64,000 nt of DNA, taken from Leptospira sp. (GTDB lineage: Bacteria; Spirochaetota; Leptospiria; Leptospirales; Leptospiraceae). This document shows, in pieces, positions 18,199-28,470 of this stretch. The notes beneath the pieces were generated by a model. The model saw only the letters and a list, made by a program, of their open reading frames with translations, did not search any database and was not told the DNA's origin. Position numbers and translations under genes: made by a program. How positions within the stretch are numbered: position 1 is the stretch's first letter; the number at the start of each line of letters is the position of its first letter. The DNA lies in assembly GCA_027533185.1 (NCBI GenBank), contig JAPZTS010000023.1, positions 92,742-156,741 of the forward strand. Direction: 5' to 3'.

Positions 18199-20706
18199 TT
18201 AGTCTTTCCTTACGAGTCTTGCGCCCCTTTGGACTTTTTCGTAGATTCGCAAAAAGTCTGCATTGGGCACAAGTCCCGCTTCATCTTTCGAAAATCTAGG
18301 CTTCAGTCTTTCTAAGATGTACATCTCTCTTTTTTCGTTGTGTTTGTCTTTAATCTCACCCCGAAAGCTAAATCGAAAGAAAAATCTCACTCGTTCGTAA
18401 GTGTCTTTTGAAACATTGATTTTTCCAACAATACCACTTGATTCCATTCGAGACGCAAGGTTAACACTATCTCCCCAAATATCATAAGCAAATTTAAACC
18501 TACCTACAACACCCGCAATGACAGGACCTGTGTGTATACCAATTCGAAGCTCCCAGAACGGAAGACCTAAGCTTTGTTTGATGATCTTCATTTGGTGCAT
18601 AAAGGATCTAATTTCGAGAGCCGAAAGACATGCGTCAATAGCACTTGTTTTGTTGGGCTCAGGCAAACCACCGGCGCACATGTACGAATCACCGATGGTT
18701 TTGAGTTTTTCCATCTTGTTTCGTGCAATGATTTCATCAAATTGAGTAAAACAGGCATCCAAATCTCGAATGAGATCGTTTCGATCCATTTTCCCTGTCA
18801 TTTCGGTAAAACCTCGAAAGTCGGTAAAGAGGATACTTGTTTCTTCGTAACTTTTTGGTTCACAATAACCGTTTACTTTGATTTCTTCGGCGATTGACTT
18901 TGGGAGAATGTTCAATAATAATTTTTCAGATTTTTGATTGGCATCTTCTGCTTCCTTCTTTGCGGTTTCGAGAAGAATGTAATTATTGTCCAACTCTTCT
19001 GCAAGTGGTCTTGCAAAAACAAATATAAGTAAATAGTTCAGTAGAACAAGTGGAAGCGTAATTAGTGTTAAGTGAAAAACAGATTCACCAAAATTTAGAT
19101 TTTCTAAAAATCGGGGCAACTGAAGAATACTTGCAAGAAGTATAGAGAAGATTCCCATATTTGCTAGTTTCTGGCTAAATTGAATGGTTCTGCCTTTGAG
19201 TGAAAATGCATCGTACTTTAATACAGCAAAACCTAGGATCGTCGTAGGAATAAACATATAATCCGATAGTAACGGAAAACGGATTCCGTTACTCGGAAGA
19301 AGGGCACTCAGTAAAAACAAACCAGATAGCAAAATGGTACCAATCACCATATACGTTACTTTAGAGACTGATTTCCAAATCGGTTGGATCTTTCGTAGGA
19401 CAATAAAAATCGCAACAAATGTTGTAAATCCAAGTAAAATCTGGACATAGTGTCCTTGGTGTACGATACCTTCCGGATAATTATAATACCCTTTATATAA
19501 ATAAGGAGTTATGGAGAGTGTTGCACAAACTACTGATAATATATCCACAAATCGCAAAAGAGGTGGACGATCCGTACCTAAGGCTTTTAAAATAAATCTG
19601 GTAAAAATACTTGGTGCTAGTGAAAAAATTAAAAAACAAATTTGGCTAATTCTTAAGGTAATAATATAATCTAGGCTAAATTTTGTTGGGATACTTTGTA
19701 GATTGTAAAACGCCGTTATAATTAATGAAAATGCAGAGAGTTGGTTAAGTTTCGCAGAAGGATTAGATCCAGCTACAATGATTGCCATAAAAATAGAAAT
19801 AAAAAATGAAGTCACAGGTGGAATTGCAGAAGGAAACCATTTTTCATTTTCATACGCACTGTACTTTAGTCCCAGTGCTACAGATACAGAGAGTAAAACC
19901 AGGGAAAGGGAGACCACTCCAAATAAGATGTAAAACAATCCGTTTCTTTTGAATAAGAGGTCGTTCATGTCAAAAAAATCGGATCGGAAAACACCGTAGG
20001 CAATGAGGAGTAACGGTATAAAAATGAAGAAAGAACCTGGGTAGATATTGAAACCTAAAAGAACAGGTGCATTCGAGATCGTCAGTATAAATAGCAAATT
20101 GTATCCAAGGAACAAGGACCTATGGATTTTTTTTTGTAACTCCTTCCATCGGAGCGAAAAGAATGGAATGACTAAAACAAAGTAACCAATTAAAGGAATA
20201 ATCCCGAAAGGTTTGATGTAGTTACTTGCCTTGGGATACTTCCCAAACTGGTAGTCAAACCATTCATCTAAAAATCCCTTTTCTTGGAATATCCCCACAT
20301 AACCGAATACTACGGATATCCAACAAAGGTAAGTGTAGTATAAAAAAACCTTTCTTTTGGTAATCGCATAGCAGATGTAAAAATTTGCCGGTAAAATGAT
20401 TAGAATGAAAAGATAAAGCCAATTGTTACAGAGAAGTAAAGTTGACCGATCCAAAACCCATGCTCTGAGTGAAAGTACTAGTCCTAACGCACTGTAACCC
20501 AAAAACGATAAAAACAAATTGATAGAAAAGATTTTATCCTCAGTTCCCTTCGTAACAGCTTTTTGAAGAGCAAAATAACTTAAAAATAACCCAACAAGAA
20601 GGGAAATGATGCCCGGTACTCCATAAGGTATCTGGTACCAGAAATATTCCCAAGGACTAGGGTTTGCGGGCATAGTCGGAATGGGATTTGGAAGAAATTG
20701 ATCCAT
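18199..20706 (-). CDS. Membrane-bound class III adenylate cyclase
   Basis: The 835-residue protein has many N-terminal membrane helices (about 25-550), a short coiled linker (about 565-600) and a C-terminal class III cyclase domain (about 620-800). Metal-binding aspartates are in LFTDFRGFTEM and in TIGDSYM. The lysine in EKLKTIGDS and the aspartate in YDIWGDSVN are the residues that specify ATP, and VNLASRME supplies the transition-state Asn and Arg, so cAMP is the predicted product. The membrane part probably senses a signal; its ligand is unknown. Confidence 0.9.
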   Translation of the reverse strand: MDQFLPNPIPTMPANPSPWEYFWYQIPYGVPGIISLLVGLFLSYFALQKAVTKGTEDKIFSINLFLSFLGYSALGLVLSLRAWVLDRSTLLLCNNWLYLFILIILPANFYICYAITKRKVFLYYTYLCWISVVFGYVGIFQEKGFLDEWFDYQFGKYPKASNYIKPFGIIPLIGYFVLVIPFFSLRWKELQKKIHRSLFLGYNLLFILTISNAPVLLGFNIYPGSFFIFIPLLLIAYGVFRSDFFDMNDLLFKRNGLFYILFGVVSLSLVLLSVSVALGLKYSAYENEKWFPSAIPPVTSFFISIFMAIIVAGSNPSAKLNQLSAFSLIITAFYNLQSIPTKFSLDYIITLRISQICFLIFSLAPSIFTRFILKALGTDRPPLLRFVDILSVVCATLSITPYLYKGYYNYPEGIVHQGHYVQILLGFTTFVAIFIVLRKIQPIWKSVSKVTYMVIGTILLSGLFLLSALLPSNGIRFPLLSDYMFIPTTILGFAVLKYDAFSLKGRTIQFSQKLANMGIFSILLASILQLPRFLENLNFGESVFHLTLITLPLVLLNYLLIFVFARPLAEELDNNYILLETAKKEAEDANQKSEKLLLNILPKSIAEEIKVNGYCEPKSYEETSILFTDFRGFTEMTGKMDRNDLIRDLDACFTQFDEIIARNKMEKLKTIGDSYMCAGGLPEPNKTSAIDACLSALEIRSFMHQMKIIKQSLGLPFWELRIGIHTGPVIAGVVGRFKFAYDIWGDSVNLASRMESSGIVGKINVSKDTYERVRFFFRFSFRGEIKDKHNEKREMYILERLKPRFSKDEAGLVPNADFLRIYEKVQRGARLVRKD

Positions 20707-20792
20707 CCAAGAAGTGTAACCTGGCTCTTCCTATCCCTGGCAACAGATTCTTATATTGGTGCAAAGTTTTTTGTTCAAATTCTTTAGGGATT

Positions 20793-21899
20793 TCAATAAA
20801 ATCGGCTTTGGTGTTCCCAATCCGTTTTGTAGATGCTACGTATCGAGTACATTAAGAGGAAAAAATAGCTTTCATACTCACTCGGTGGACCATAGAATGT
20901 AAGCGATATTTTTTTCATTTTTTTGTCATTCAAAAATAGTATATTAGGATATTTGAATATTATTTCTTCTACTTCATTAATTTGAAAACGAATGTTCTGA
21001 ATCTTCATCTCTGATACAGAAAAATCCCAATTTTTTTTACGCAACATATTGTATAAAACATAAATAGTAGGAGATAACCCCACACAAAGACTTACTAACA
21101 GAAAGATCAACTGTTGGAGTGTTGGATTAACACCTTCCCAATCAAAAACTGAGACACTTAAAAAATCTCCAAAGACCAAATGGGCAAGGAGTGTAAAAGC
21201 AAAGCTTATGAAATAAGAGATATATAAATAAAGTTTGGAAAAAAAATGAAATTGGATGAGAATCTGCCCCGGGGGAGTTTGGAAAACGACATGTGAGTTT
21301 TCAGGAAAAGATGGTTTTTCATATTTTTCCCAGGGAATACTCGATTTTTTTAAAATAGAGAGATCGAGCTCTTCCGGCTTTAATTCGATTCCGTCTGGAA
21401 GGATAGTTGGTTTGTTTAAGGTCTTTGCAATTTCTTCTGCCATCTTTCTCAATTTGATGAAATTCAAAGATTCACAGAGTATCTGCTCACTTCCGTCTGT
21501 ATCTGTGACAATGGTGAATACATGAACGTTTCTAGTTCCGTTTTTTGAGCTAACTGTATACTTATATTCTGAATAACGAATATTTCTCACTTGCCCAAAT
21601 GGTATTGATTTTTGAAGTTTTGAATTGGTCCAAATTTCAATTTTTGAAGTTGTTTCGTTAAATATAAATTTTGATTTTTTTTGAAAGGCAAGAATGAGTA
21701 AAGTGGGTAACACTCCCATCCCAAAAAAAATAAAAACTCCAACAATTAAAATAATTTCTGTTTCATTGCTGTCGTTAAAGAGTAAACTGATTGAAACAAG
21801 AAACATACAGATCCCACTTAGAACGACCCATAAGATTTTTATCGAAAGTGCGTTTTGTGCGGACTTGTGGTCTGTATAGATAAGTTTACTCTGTTTCAT
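20793..21899 (-). CDS. Hypothetical membrane protein
   Basis: The 368-residue protein has two pairs of hydrophobic helices (about 22-75 and 220-285) separated by soluble segments of about 140 and 80 residues. Each soluble segment (for example IEIWTNSKLQKSIPFGQVRNI and the C-terminal DFSVSEMKIQNIRFQINEVEEI) has the look of a PH-like beta-sandwich as in bacterial YdbT-type proteins, but I would not name a family. No operon partners are evident. Confidence 0.6.
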   Translation of the reverse strand: MKQSKLIYTDHKSAQNALSIKILWVVLSGICMFLVSISLLFNDSNETEIILIVGVFIFFGMGVLPTLLILAFQKKSKFIFNETTSKIEIWTNSKLQKSIPFGQVRNIRYSEYKYTVSSKNGTRNVHVFTIVTDTDGSEQILCESLNFIKLRKMAEEIAKTLNKPTILPDGIELKPEELDLSILKKSSIPWEKYEKPSFPENSHVVFQTPPGQILIQFHFFSKLYLYISYFISFAFTLLAHLVFGDFLSVSVFDWEGVNPTLQQLIFLLVSLCVGLSPTIYVLYNMLRKKNWDFSVSEMKIQNIRFQINEVEEIIFKYPNILFLNDKKMKKISLTFYGPPSEYESYFFLLMYSIRSIYKTDWEHQSRFY

Positions 21900-21965
21900 A
21901 AAAGAATTCCGAATTTCAAGTTTACGAGCTTTATCGACTTTAAATAAAGTAGTTTTTTCTATGCG

Positions 21966-23615
21966 TCAATTTTTTGGAATACTGGACGAAGGTTCCATAA
22001 AGAGAAAACCTTGAGAGTATTCTATGCCCAGGTCTTCTACAAAAGATTGGATTTCCTGTTTGTCTACATAGGTTGCTATAAGCTTGATTCCCACATCGGT
22101 GGCGATTTCTACTAATCCCTTTAATAGTATTCGATTTGAGTTGTGGTGAGTGATGCCAGCCATGAACTTTTTATCAATCTTTATGTAGTCAGGATTGATT
22201 TCCAGAAGCCGTTTTATTTCAGAATATCTATCACCAAACCTATCAATAGAAATTCTACATCCGAGTGACTTAAGTTCCCCGATCAAAGGTTTTATTTTGT
22301 GATAGTCAGAAAGAATGGTGGACTCTGGGATCTCAAGGCAAATCTGATTGGAAGGAACTTCATACGAAGTCATTTTTTCCTGGATCCATTTAAAAAACCC
22401 TTCTTCTTTTAAGAAAAGATCGCTTATGTTTAACGAAAATTCATACGGTGTCTTAGAAAAATACTGCATTGATTTTTGTATCATTTCTTGGTCTATTTGA
22501 CGTATATTACCTGTTAAATTAACTAAATTTAAAAAATCATTGGGTGGGAGGAGGATTTCATTTTCTTTAAGCCTAACTAAACATTCGAACATACAAAACT
22601 CTTTCGTTTGGTTGTTAAATATTCCTTGGAAATAGGGAACGATCCTATCTTCCGAAAGTGCGTCTTTTATACTTTTAGCGCGTTGAATGTTTTGAATAGG
22701 AAGGGATGTATGTGTGTTTTCCGTATATGGAATCAGGAAATCTGAGTTTTTTTCTTCCGACGGCGAAAGAGCGAGTTTTGCTTTATAGTATAGATCAGTC
22801 GTTCCGTGAGATATGGAATAATCAAAATTTAAACGTATATTCAAACCTCCAACAATTAGATCCTTGGATGTCAAAGGAATTAGAAAGGACTCGGTCGTCA
22901 TTCTGGTTTCCTCTTCATTCCATTCTGTTAATACTACAAATTCATTTTCAGAAGTATGGTAGAGTGTATCACTAGGACACAGACTCTCAGATAGAGTTTG
23001 AACGAATTTTTTTACGATCGTGTCAGTGAAGTCTTTGCCAAAATTTTGAATAAGTGTGTAGTAATTTGGCATTTGCAGTAATTCAAGAGTATGTGATTTT
23101 TCCAATTCTTGGTTTAATTTTCTATGGAGGGACTCTAGATTGGCGCAGTCAGTCTTTGGATTGAAAAAAAGAGACCTTTCCAATTTAGCATTTTTTTCTT
23201 CCAAAGTCTTTTCTTGGTAAAAAGCATCTATGGCTTGTTTTATGGTAAGCTCCAAATCGTGTGAGTCCCATGGCTTCGGAAGGAAGCGGTACAAACATCC
23301 GTGATTTAGGGCATTACCTATGGCTTGTGCTGGAGCTTGGCCTGTGAGAATTATTTTTTTAGTTTTAGGGTTATCCTTATGCAATTCAATTAAGAATTCG
23401 TCTCCATTTTTACCGGGCATCACTTGGTCACAGATAACGACGGCTAAATCTCCGCCTGATTCTTTGATTTCTTGAATGATCTCTACCGCAGATTCCGCAC
23501 TATCGGCAGTCTCAATGGAGAATTGACTCCCGAATACTTTTTTCAGTTGTTCCTTTAGATTCCAGAGTATAAAAAATTCATCATCAATGCAGACTATAAA
23601 ACGGTTGGATTCCAA
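21966..23615 (-). CDS. Response regulator with degenerate GGDEF and EAL domains
   Basis: Order: an N-terminal receiver domain (1-125; phospho-acceptor Asp63 in VICDQVMPG, with Asp11/12, Thr91, Lys114), a degenerate GGDEF domain (about 150-285; the signature reads SENEF) and a C-terminal EAL domain (about 310-545). In the EAL domain the motif is ECL, Asn of SLNIS and Glu of CLEIPES are kept, but the second Asp of DDFG is Arg (IDRFG) and the AEGVE segment reads ATYVD. Phosphodiesterase activity is therefore doubtful. It may act as a c-di-GMP sensor or through protein contacts. No adjacent histidine kinase. Confidence 0.88.
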   Translation of the reverse strand: MESNRFIVCIDDEFFILWNLKEQLKKVFGSQFSIETADSAESAVEIIQEIKESGGDLAVVICDQVMPGKNGDEFLIELHKDNPKTKKIILTGQAPAQAIGNALNHGCLYRFLPKPWDSHDLELTIKQAIDAFYQEKTLEEKNAKLERSLFFNPKTDCANLESLHRKLNQELEKSHTLELLQMPNYYTLIQNFGKDFTDTIVKKFVQTLSESLCPSDTLYHTSENEFVVLTEWNEEETRMTTESFLIPLTSKDLIVGGLNIRLNFDYSISHGTTDLYYKAKLALSPSEEKNSDFLIPYTENTHTSLPIQNIQRAKSIKDALSEDRIVPYFQGIFNNQTKEFCMFECLVRLKENEILLPPNDFLNLVNLTGNIRQIDQEMIQKSMQYFSKTPYEFSLNISDLFLKEEGFFKWIQEKMTSYEVPSNQICLEIPESTILSDYHKIKPLIGELKSLGCRISIDRFGDRYSEIKRLLEINPDYIKIDKKFMAGITHHNSNRILLKGLVEIATDVGIKLIATYVDKQEIQSFVEDLGIEYSQGFLFMEPSSSIPKN

Positions 23616-23679
23616 AGGTTCCCCCAGAACTTACCGACAGCAGATTTGATTTTTGTAAGACGGCAAGGATTATTTCGCC

Positions 23680-23709
23680 TTGACAATTTAATCCAATCGG
23701 GTTTACTCT
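23680..23709 (+). promoter_or_regulatory. Probable sigma70 promoter of the RNA-binding protein gene
   Basis: A perfect -35 box TTGACA (23680-23685) and a -10-like TACTCT (23704-23709) lie 18 bases apart. An inverted repeat CAAGG/CCTTG overlaps the -35 box. An AGAGGA ribosome site (23738-23743) precedes the ATG at 23749. Confidence 0.5.
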
Positions 23710-23748
23710 AGCCGTTCCATACTTTGGGGCAGGTTAAAGAGGACAGGA

Positions 23749-24018
23749 ATGGTTTCTAAGAAAATTTACGTGGGAAATTTGAAATTTTCCCTAAAGGAAG
23801 AAAATATACGCCAGATTTTTTCTGTGTATGGAGCAATACAAGATCTCAAGATGATCCACGACCGAGAGACGGGCAATTTCCGAGGCTTTGCATTTATAAC
23901 GTATGCTAATGCTGAGGAAGCGGAAGAGGCAGTGGCACAAATGAATGGCCAACCAGTAGATGGTAGAAATTTAAAAGTTACATTTGCAGAAGACAAACGA
24001 AAAGAAAAACAGTCCTAA
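23749..24018 (+). CDS. RRM-type RNA-binding protein
   Basis: An 89-residue protein made of a single RNA recognition motif with RNP-2 (KIYVGNL) and RNP-1 (RGFAFITY), both with the aromatic residues that stack on RNA. Such small RRM proteins occur in cyanobacteria, spirochaetes and others and are often cold-induced. A good AGAGGA ribosome site and a promoter are visible upstream. Its last 35 bases overlap the possible TTG start of pepN. Confidence 0.92.
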   Translation: MVSKKIYVGNLKFSLKEENIRQIFSVYGAIQDLKMIHDRETGNFRGFAFITYANAEEAEEAVAQMNGQPVDGRNLKVTFAEDKRKEKQS

Positions 24019-26563
24019 AACTCATCTATTGGAGGACTTTCGCCCTACAAATTGGCGGACTCCTCGGGTAGATTTGCTCTTTGACCTAGACCCTCACTCT
24101 ACGATTGTTAGAGCTACCTATGATGTGGAATCCGTGTTCGATTCCCGAGAGGCCCTGTTTTTGCATGGGGAAGGACTTGAGTTTTTAAATCTTAGAATTG
24201 GAGGGGAACCAGTACCTCCCGAAGAATTTCAGATAACGGATTTTGGCCTTTTTTTGCCAAATCCTCCTTCATCTGCTTTCCAACTGACAGTTGAAAATAG
24301 AATCTCACCAGAAGCAAATACGGCACTAGAAGGTCTTTATAAGTCTGGGAGTATGCTCTGTACTCAAAATGAACCAGAGGGTTTTCGTAAGATTGTATAC
24401 TCAATCGATAGGCCTGATAACATGATGGTCTTTACGGTAACCCTCCTTGCTGATCCCAATCTTTTGCCAGTTTTGTTGTCGAATGGAAATTTTGTGAGCG
24501 AAACATGGATTTCTCCAGATAAAAAGCAAGTTGTATGGCATGATCCTTTCCCAAAACCCTCATATCTATTTTGTTTGGTGGCAGGCGATTTGGCAGTTCG
24601 CAAAGATTCGTATCTTACAAAATCAAATAGAGAAGTAGAGCTTCGTATCTATGTTGAAAAAGGAAATGAATCCAAAGTTCAATTTGCTTTCGAGTCTTTA
24701 AAAAAAGCATTTGAGTGGGAAGAAAAAACCTTTGGATTGGAATATGATCTTCAATTGTTTATGATTGTCGCTGTCTCGGATTTTAATATGGGTGCGATGG
24801 AAAACAAAGGACTCAATCTATTCAATTCCAAACTTGTTTTATGTGATAAAAAATCTGCAACCGATGAAAGTTTTGAGTCCATACAGGCAGTGATCGGGCA
24901 CGAATACTTTCACAATTGGACGGGTAACAGAGTCACACTTCAAAATTGGTTTAACCTTACTTTAAAGGAAGGGTTAACTGTGTTTCGGGATCAGTGGTTC
25001 ACGGAAGATCAAACAGATTTTGCAGTTAAACGAATTAAAGATGTTCAATTGCTAAAAGACTACCAATTCGTTGAGGACCAAGGTCCGATGTCTCATCCGA
25101 TTCTTCCAAAATCCTATGTAGATATGAACAATTTTTATACCGTGACAGTGTATGAAAAAGGTGCGGAAGTTATTCGATTGATTTCAGAAATTATTGGAAG
25201 AGAGAAATTTAAGATTGGACTCAACAAGTATCTTTCAGCCTATGATGGCCAAGGTGTAACATTTGAAGAATTTATTAGTTCCATGGAATTGGCGTGTGAA
25301 AAGAAAATTCCTAATATTAGAAATTGGTATCATAGGAAAGGAACACCCCGAATCAAAGTTATAGAATCTTATGAACAAACATCTGAGACATATCGATTGG
25401 ATTTTATCGATATGGAACCAGAACAAATCCCACTTCCATTTTTGAATAAAATTGCCTTATTTTCAAAATCAGGAGATTTGATTTTAGAGGAAGATGTTTT
25501 ACTAACAACGCATATATCGACTCTTACGTATCCCAATCAAAAAGAGAAACCCATTGCATCCGTTTTTAGGAAGTTTAGTTCTCCGGTTGAAGTCCTTTTA
25601 GATAGAAACTTAGAAGAAGAAATCTTTCTTGCAAAATATGAAAGAGAAGGTGTTGCTAAGTTTTTTTCTTTCCAAAAGGTAATTTTCTCTTTGTTCCAAC
25701 AGAGTATAGATAGTGAAGTCGAGAAGACCTGTATTCCTGTTTTAGATATTATCCGAACAAGCCTTTCGATGGATTTGGATTTAGGGTATCTCTGCCACTA
25801 TCTTAGTTTTCCTTCGATTTCTCAAATAGCGGAAGCTTTAAAGAATACCGATTATGAGAGAATTCATACTCTACGCTACAAATGGATGCATACAATAGCG
25901 AAAGAATTTGAGATGGAATTCCAAGACCTGTATGCACGAAATACTAAAAATATTCCGAACCAATCGAAAGAAGAAAGGGACAAAAGGAAGGCAAAAAATC
26001 TCAGTCTTTACTATTTGCTCCATTTGGATTCGGATGATAGATACCTAAAACTTGCCACTAAACAAATATTAGATGCCAAACATATGACGGAAGAATTAGG
26101 CGCATTGCGTTTAATTTGTGAATTGGACCTTCCGAACAAGAATCTAATGTTACAAACTTTCTATGAAAAATGGAGTTCAGACTCGATCGTTTTGGATTCC
26201 TGGTTCTCCATTCAGGTTTCTTATGGAAGTGAGGCTAAAAAGGCATTAGAAACTTTGGAGATACATCCAAAATGGAGTATACAAAACCCGAATAAAGTTA
26301 GAGCACTTTACTATTCCTTTGCTCGAAATCCTCAGAGTTTTCACAAAGGCGATGGCAATGGGTACAAACTCTTGGAAGAACGTATCTTAAAATTGGATAG
26401 AGTAAATCCGCAAGTAGCAGCAGGTCTTACAAAGTTATTCCAATCAGCCCTGCGCATGCCAGATCCACTACAGGTTTTGGCTAAAAACTGTCTGATGAGA
26501 ATAGAAGCCTCTCCCAATCTTTCCAAAGAAGTGAGAGAGGTGGTTGGACTTTTACTTAAATAG
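23984..26563 (+). CDS. pepN: Aminopeptidase N (M1 family)
   Basis: The product (859 residues from this TTG) matches E. coli PepN (870) end to end: NTALEGLYKSGSMLCTQ near the N-terminus, the substrate-recognition motif MGAMENKGLN, the zinc motif HEYFHNW (His306, His310) with the third ligand in LKEGLTVF, and a helical C-terminal domain ending NPQVAAGLTKLFQ. It removes N-terminal residues from peptides in the cytoplasm. No ATG fits; possible starts are TTG 23984 (inside the RRM gene) and TTG 24029, so the start is uncertain. Upstream GGAGG (24031-24035) is too far downstream to serve the first. Confidence 0.95.
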   Translation: MQKTNEKKNSPKTHLLEDFRPTNWRTPRVDLLFDLDPHSTIVRATYDVESVFDSREALFLHGEGLEFLNLRIGGEPVPPEEFQITDFGLFLPNPPSSAFQLTVENRISPEANTALEGLYKSGSMLCTQNEPEGFRKIVYSIDRPDNMMVFTVTLLADPNLLPVLLSNGNFVSETWISPDKKQVVWHDPFPKPSYLFCLVAGDLAVRKDSYLTKSNREVELRIYVEKGNESKVQFAFESLKKAFEWEEKTFGLEYDLQLFMIVAVSDFNMGAMENKGLNLFNSKLVLCDKKSATDESFESIQAVIGHEYFHNWTGNRVTLQNWFNLTLKEGLTVFRDQWFTEDQTDFAVKRIKDVQLLKDYQFVEDQGPMSHPILPKSYVDMNNFYTVTVYEKGAEVIRLISEIIGREKFKIGLNKYLSAYDGQGVTFEEFISSMELACEKKIPNIRNWYHRKGTPRIKVIESYEQTSETYRLDFIDMEPEQIPLPFLNKIALFSKSGDLILEEDVLLTTHISTLTYPNQKEKPIASVFRKFSSPVEVLLDRNLEEEIFLAKYEREGVAKFFSFQKVIFSLFQQSIDSEVEKTCIPVLDIIRTSLSMDLDLGYLCHYLSFPSISQIAEALKNTDYERIHTLRYKWMHTIAKEFEMEFQDLYARNTKNIPNQSKEERDKRKAKNLSLYYLLHLDSDDRYLKLATKQILDAKHMTEELGALRLICELDLPNKNLMLQTFYEKWSSDSIVLDSWFSIQVSYGSEAKKALETLEIHPKWSIQNPNKVRALYYSFARNPQSFHKGDGNGYKLLEERILKLDRVNPQVAAGLTKLFQSALRMPDPLQVLAKNCLMRIEASPNLSKEVREVVGLLLK

Positions 26564-26564
26564 T

Positions 26565-28439
26565 CTATTCGTACATCCCTTGTATAAGAGTTTTGTACTT
26601 ATCATGGATTATGTTTCGCTTCATCTTAAAGAGATTTGTCAACTCATCCCCAACTTCCATAGCTTTTGGTAAAAATCTAAAATCTGTAAGTCTCTCGAAG
26701 GATTTAAAACCATTTTCGCTGGAGATTTGCTTCTTAATGATGTTTTGGTAGAAGGTTCGGACTTCCTTATTTGCGTTCAGATCTTCTCCGTCTGTCCACT
26801 TTAGACCTGCTTCTTTCATTCGTTCTTTGTCAGGCCAAATCAAAGCGGTCAGCGATTTTTGATCCTGTCCGACTACGATTACTTGGTTTACCAATGCATT
26901 TTCTAACAGAAGGTTTTCGATAGGGACTGGCTCCACGTTTTCGCCACCAAGTAGTACAATCGTATCTTTGACTCGACCACGTACAGAGACTGTATCATTA
27001 AAAGAAATGAAACCTAAGTCTCCCGTATTTAGCCAGCCATCTTTGATGGTTTTGTTAGTCGCTTCCTCGTTTTTGTAATATCCTTTCATTACCTGGGGTC
27101 CCTTTATATGGATGACACCCATCTTTCCCCTTGGAACCACTTCACCCTGGTCGTTCAGTATTTTTACAATGGTCCCTTCAGGCCATTTTCCGACGGAACC
27201 TTGGATAACTTTGCCTACTTCACGAACCGCGATGATAGGAGCACATTCCGTCATTCCATAACCTTCATATACCGGGATACCTATAACATTAAAAAATTCA
27301 TCCACGTGGGCGGGGAGAGCACCACCACCGGAGATTGTTCCAGAAAGTCTACCACCTAACACCTCTCTGATTTTTGCAAAAACCAATCCATCTAAAATCT
27401 TTGCGAGAAGGAAAAGGTTAACAACTGCAGTGACTGAAATTGCAGTGTTTTTTGCTCTTTCGAAGGGAGATTCCTCTTTGGTAAGGAGTTTGTTACCACT
27501 TAAATAGTCTGATCCATCTTTGAATTTTTTTACAACATCATAAGCGAAATCAAAAAGTTTTCGTTTGTTCTCAGGTGCTTTTTCGAGTTTTTGTTTGATA
27601 CCAAGGTAGAGGTTTTCCCAAAGTCTCGGTGCAGATGCCATAAACGTCGGACGGATTTTAGTAAAATCATCGCGTAAATCACGTACGTTTGTGTAAGCAA
27701 TACTTGCTCCCTCTGCAATTACAGCATAGTCAATGGCTCTTTCAAAAATATGCCAAACGGGTAATATCGATAGACAACTATCCGATGAACTCAAACCAAC
27801 CTTAGGTGGCACCTTCACAACGTTATACACCATATTTTGATGGCTGAGCATTACACCTTTTGGCATTCCTGTTGTTCCAGAAGTGTAGATAATAGTAAAA
27901 AGATCATCAGGTTTTACCTGTTTGGTTCTTAGTTCCAAAGAAGGAAGGTTCTTTCGTAAGTTTTCACCTTCGGTGATTAGAAGGGACATCGGCAATGCCA
28001 TGTTGTCCTTGGATGTAAAACTTGGATCCAGAATGATTACTTTATCTACCTTTGTATTTGGCAGGATTGGCTTAAGTGATTCATAAAGCTTTTCATGTTC
28101 TACAAAACAGTAGCGACTTTCCGAGTGGGTGAGTATGTATTCGATCTCTTGCGGAGTAGAGTCAGAACCTCGTGGCACGTTGACCGCTCCATTCAAAAGG
28201 ACAGAAATATCAGCAATGGCCCATTCCACTCGGTTGTCTGCCATAAGACCCACTCGATCTCCTGGTTTTAAACCCATTTGAAGAAGGGATAGGGCTAGGT
28301 TTTCAGACGCTCTGTAAACATCGGAAAAGGTACGTCCTTTAAATTGTTTATTTGAGTCTTTGGAATAGAAGATTTCCTTCTTTCCAAAATTTTTCTGCGC
28401 ATAGGCAAAAACATCATTTAAGGTCGTAAAGTTTTTCAT
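26565..28439 (-). CDS. Long-chain acyl-CoA synthetase (AMP-dependent)
   Basis: The 624-residue enzyme has the AMP-binding P-loop TIIYTSGTTGMPKG, the motif GYGMTECAP, and GWLNTGDLG, with the hinge region VSVRGRVKDTIVLLGGENV. These define the adenylate-forming fatty acid:CoA ligase family, which activates fatty acids for membrane lipid synthesis or degradation; leptospires live on long-chain fatty acids. Length is that of long-chain types (FadD15-like). It converges on pepN, with one base between the stops. Confidence 0.93.
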   Translation of the reverse strand: MKNFTTLNDVFAYAQKNFGKKEIFYSKDSNKQFKGRTFSDVYRASENLALSLLQMGLKPGDRVGLMADNRVEWAIADISVLLNGAVNVPRGSDSTPQEIEYILTHSESRYCFVEHEKLYESLKPILPNTKVDKVIILDPSFTSKDNMALPMSLLITEGENLRKNLPSLELRTKQVKPDDLFTIIYTSGTTGMPKGVMLSHQNMVYNVVKVPPKVGLSSSDSCLSILPVWHIFERAIDYAVIAEGASIAYTNVRDLRDDFTKIRPTFMASAPRLWENLYLGIKQKLEKAPENKRKLFDFAYDVVKKFKDGSDYLSGNKLLTKEESPFERAKNTAISVTAVVNLFLLAKILDGLVFAKIREVLGGRLSGTISGGGALPAHVDEFFNVIGIPVYEGYGMTECAPIIAVREVGKVIQGSVGKWPEGTIVKILNDQGEVVPRGKMGVIHIKGPQVMKGYYKNEEATNKTIKDGWLNTGDLGFISFNDTVSVRGRVKDTIVLLGGENVEPVPIENLLLENALVNQVIVVGQDQKSLTALIWPDKERMKEAGLKWTDGEDLNANKEVRTFYQNIIKKQISSENGFKSFERLTDFRFLPKAMEVGDELTNLFKMKRNIIHDKYKTLIQGMYE

Positions 28440-28470
28440 GTAGGTGATTTTCTCCGATTTTACCAGAATC

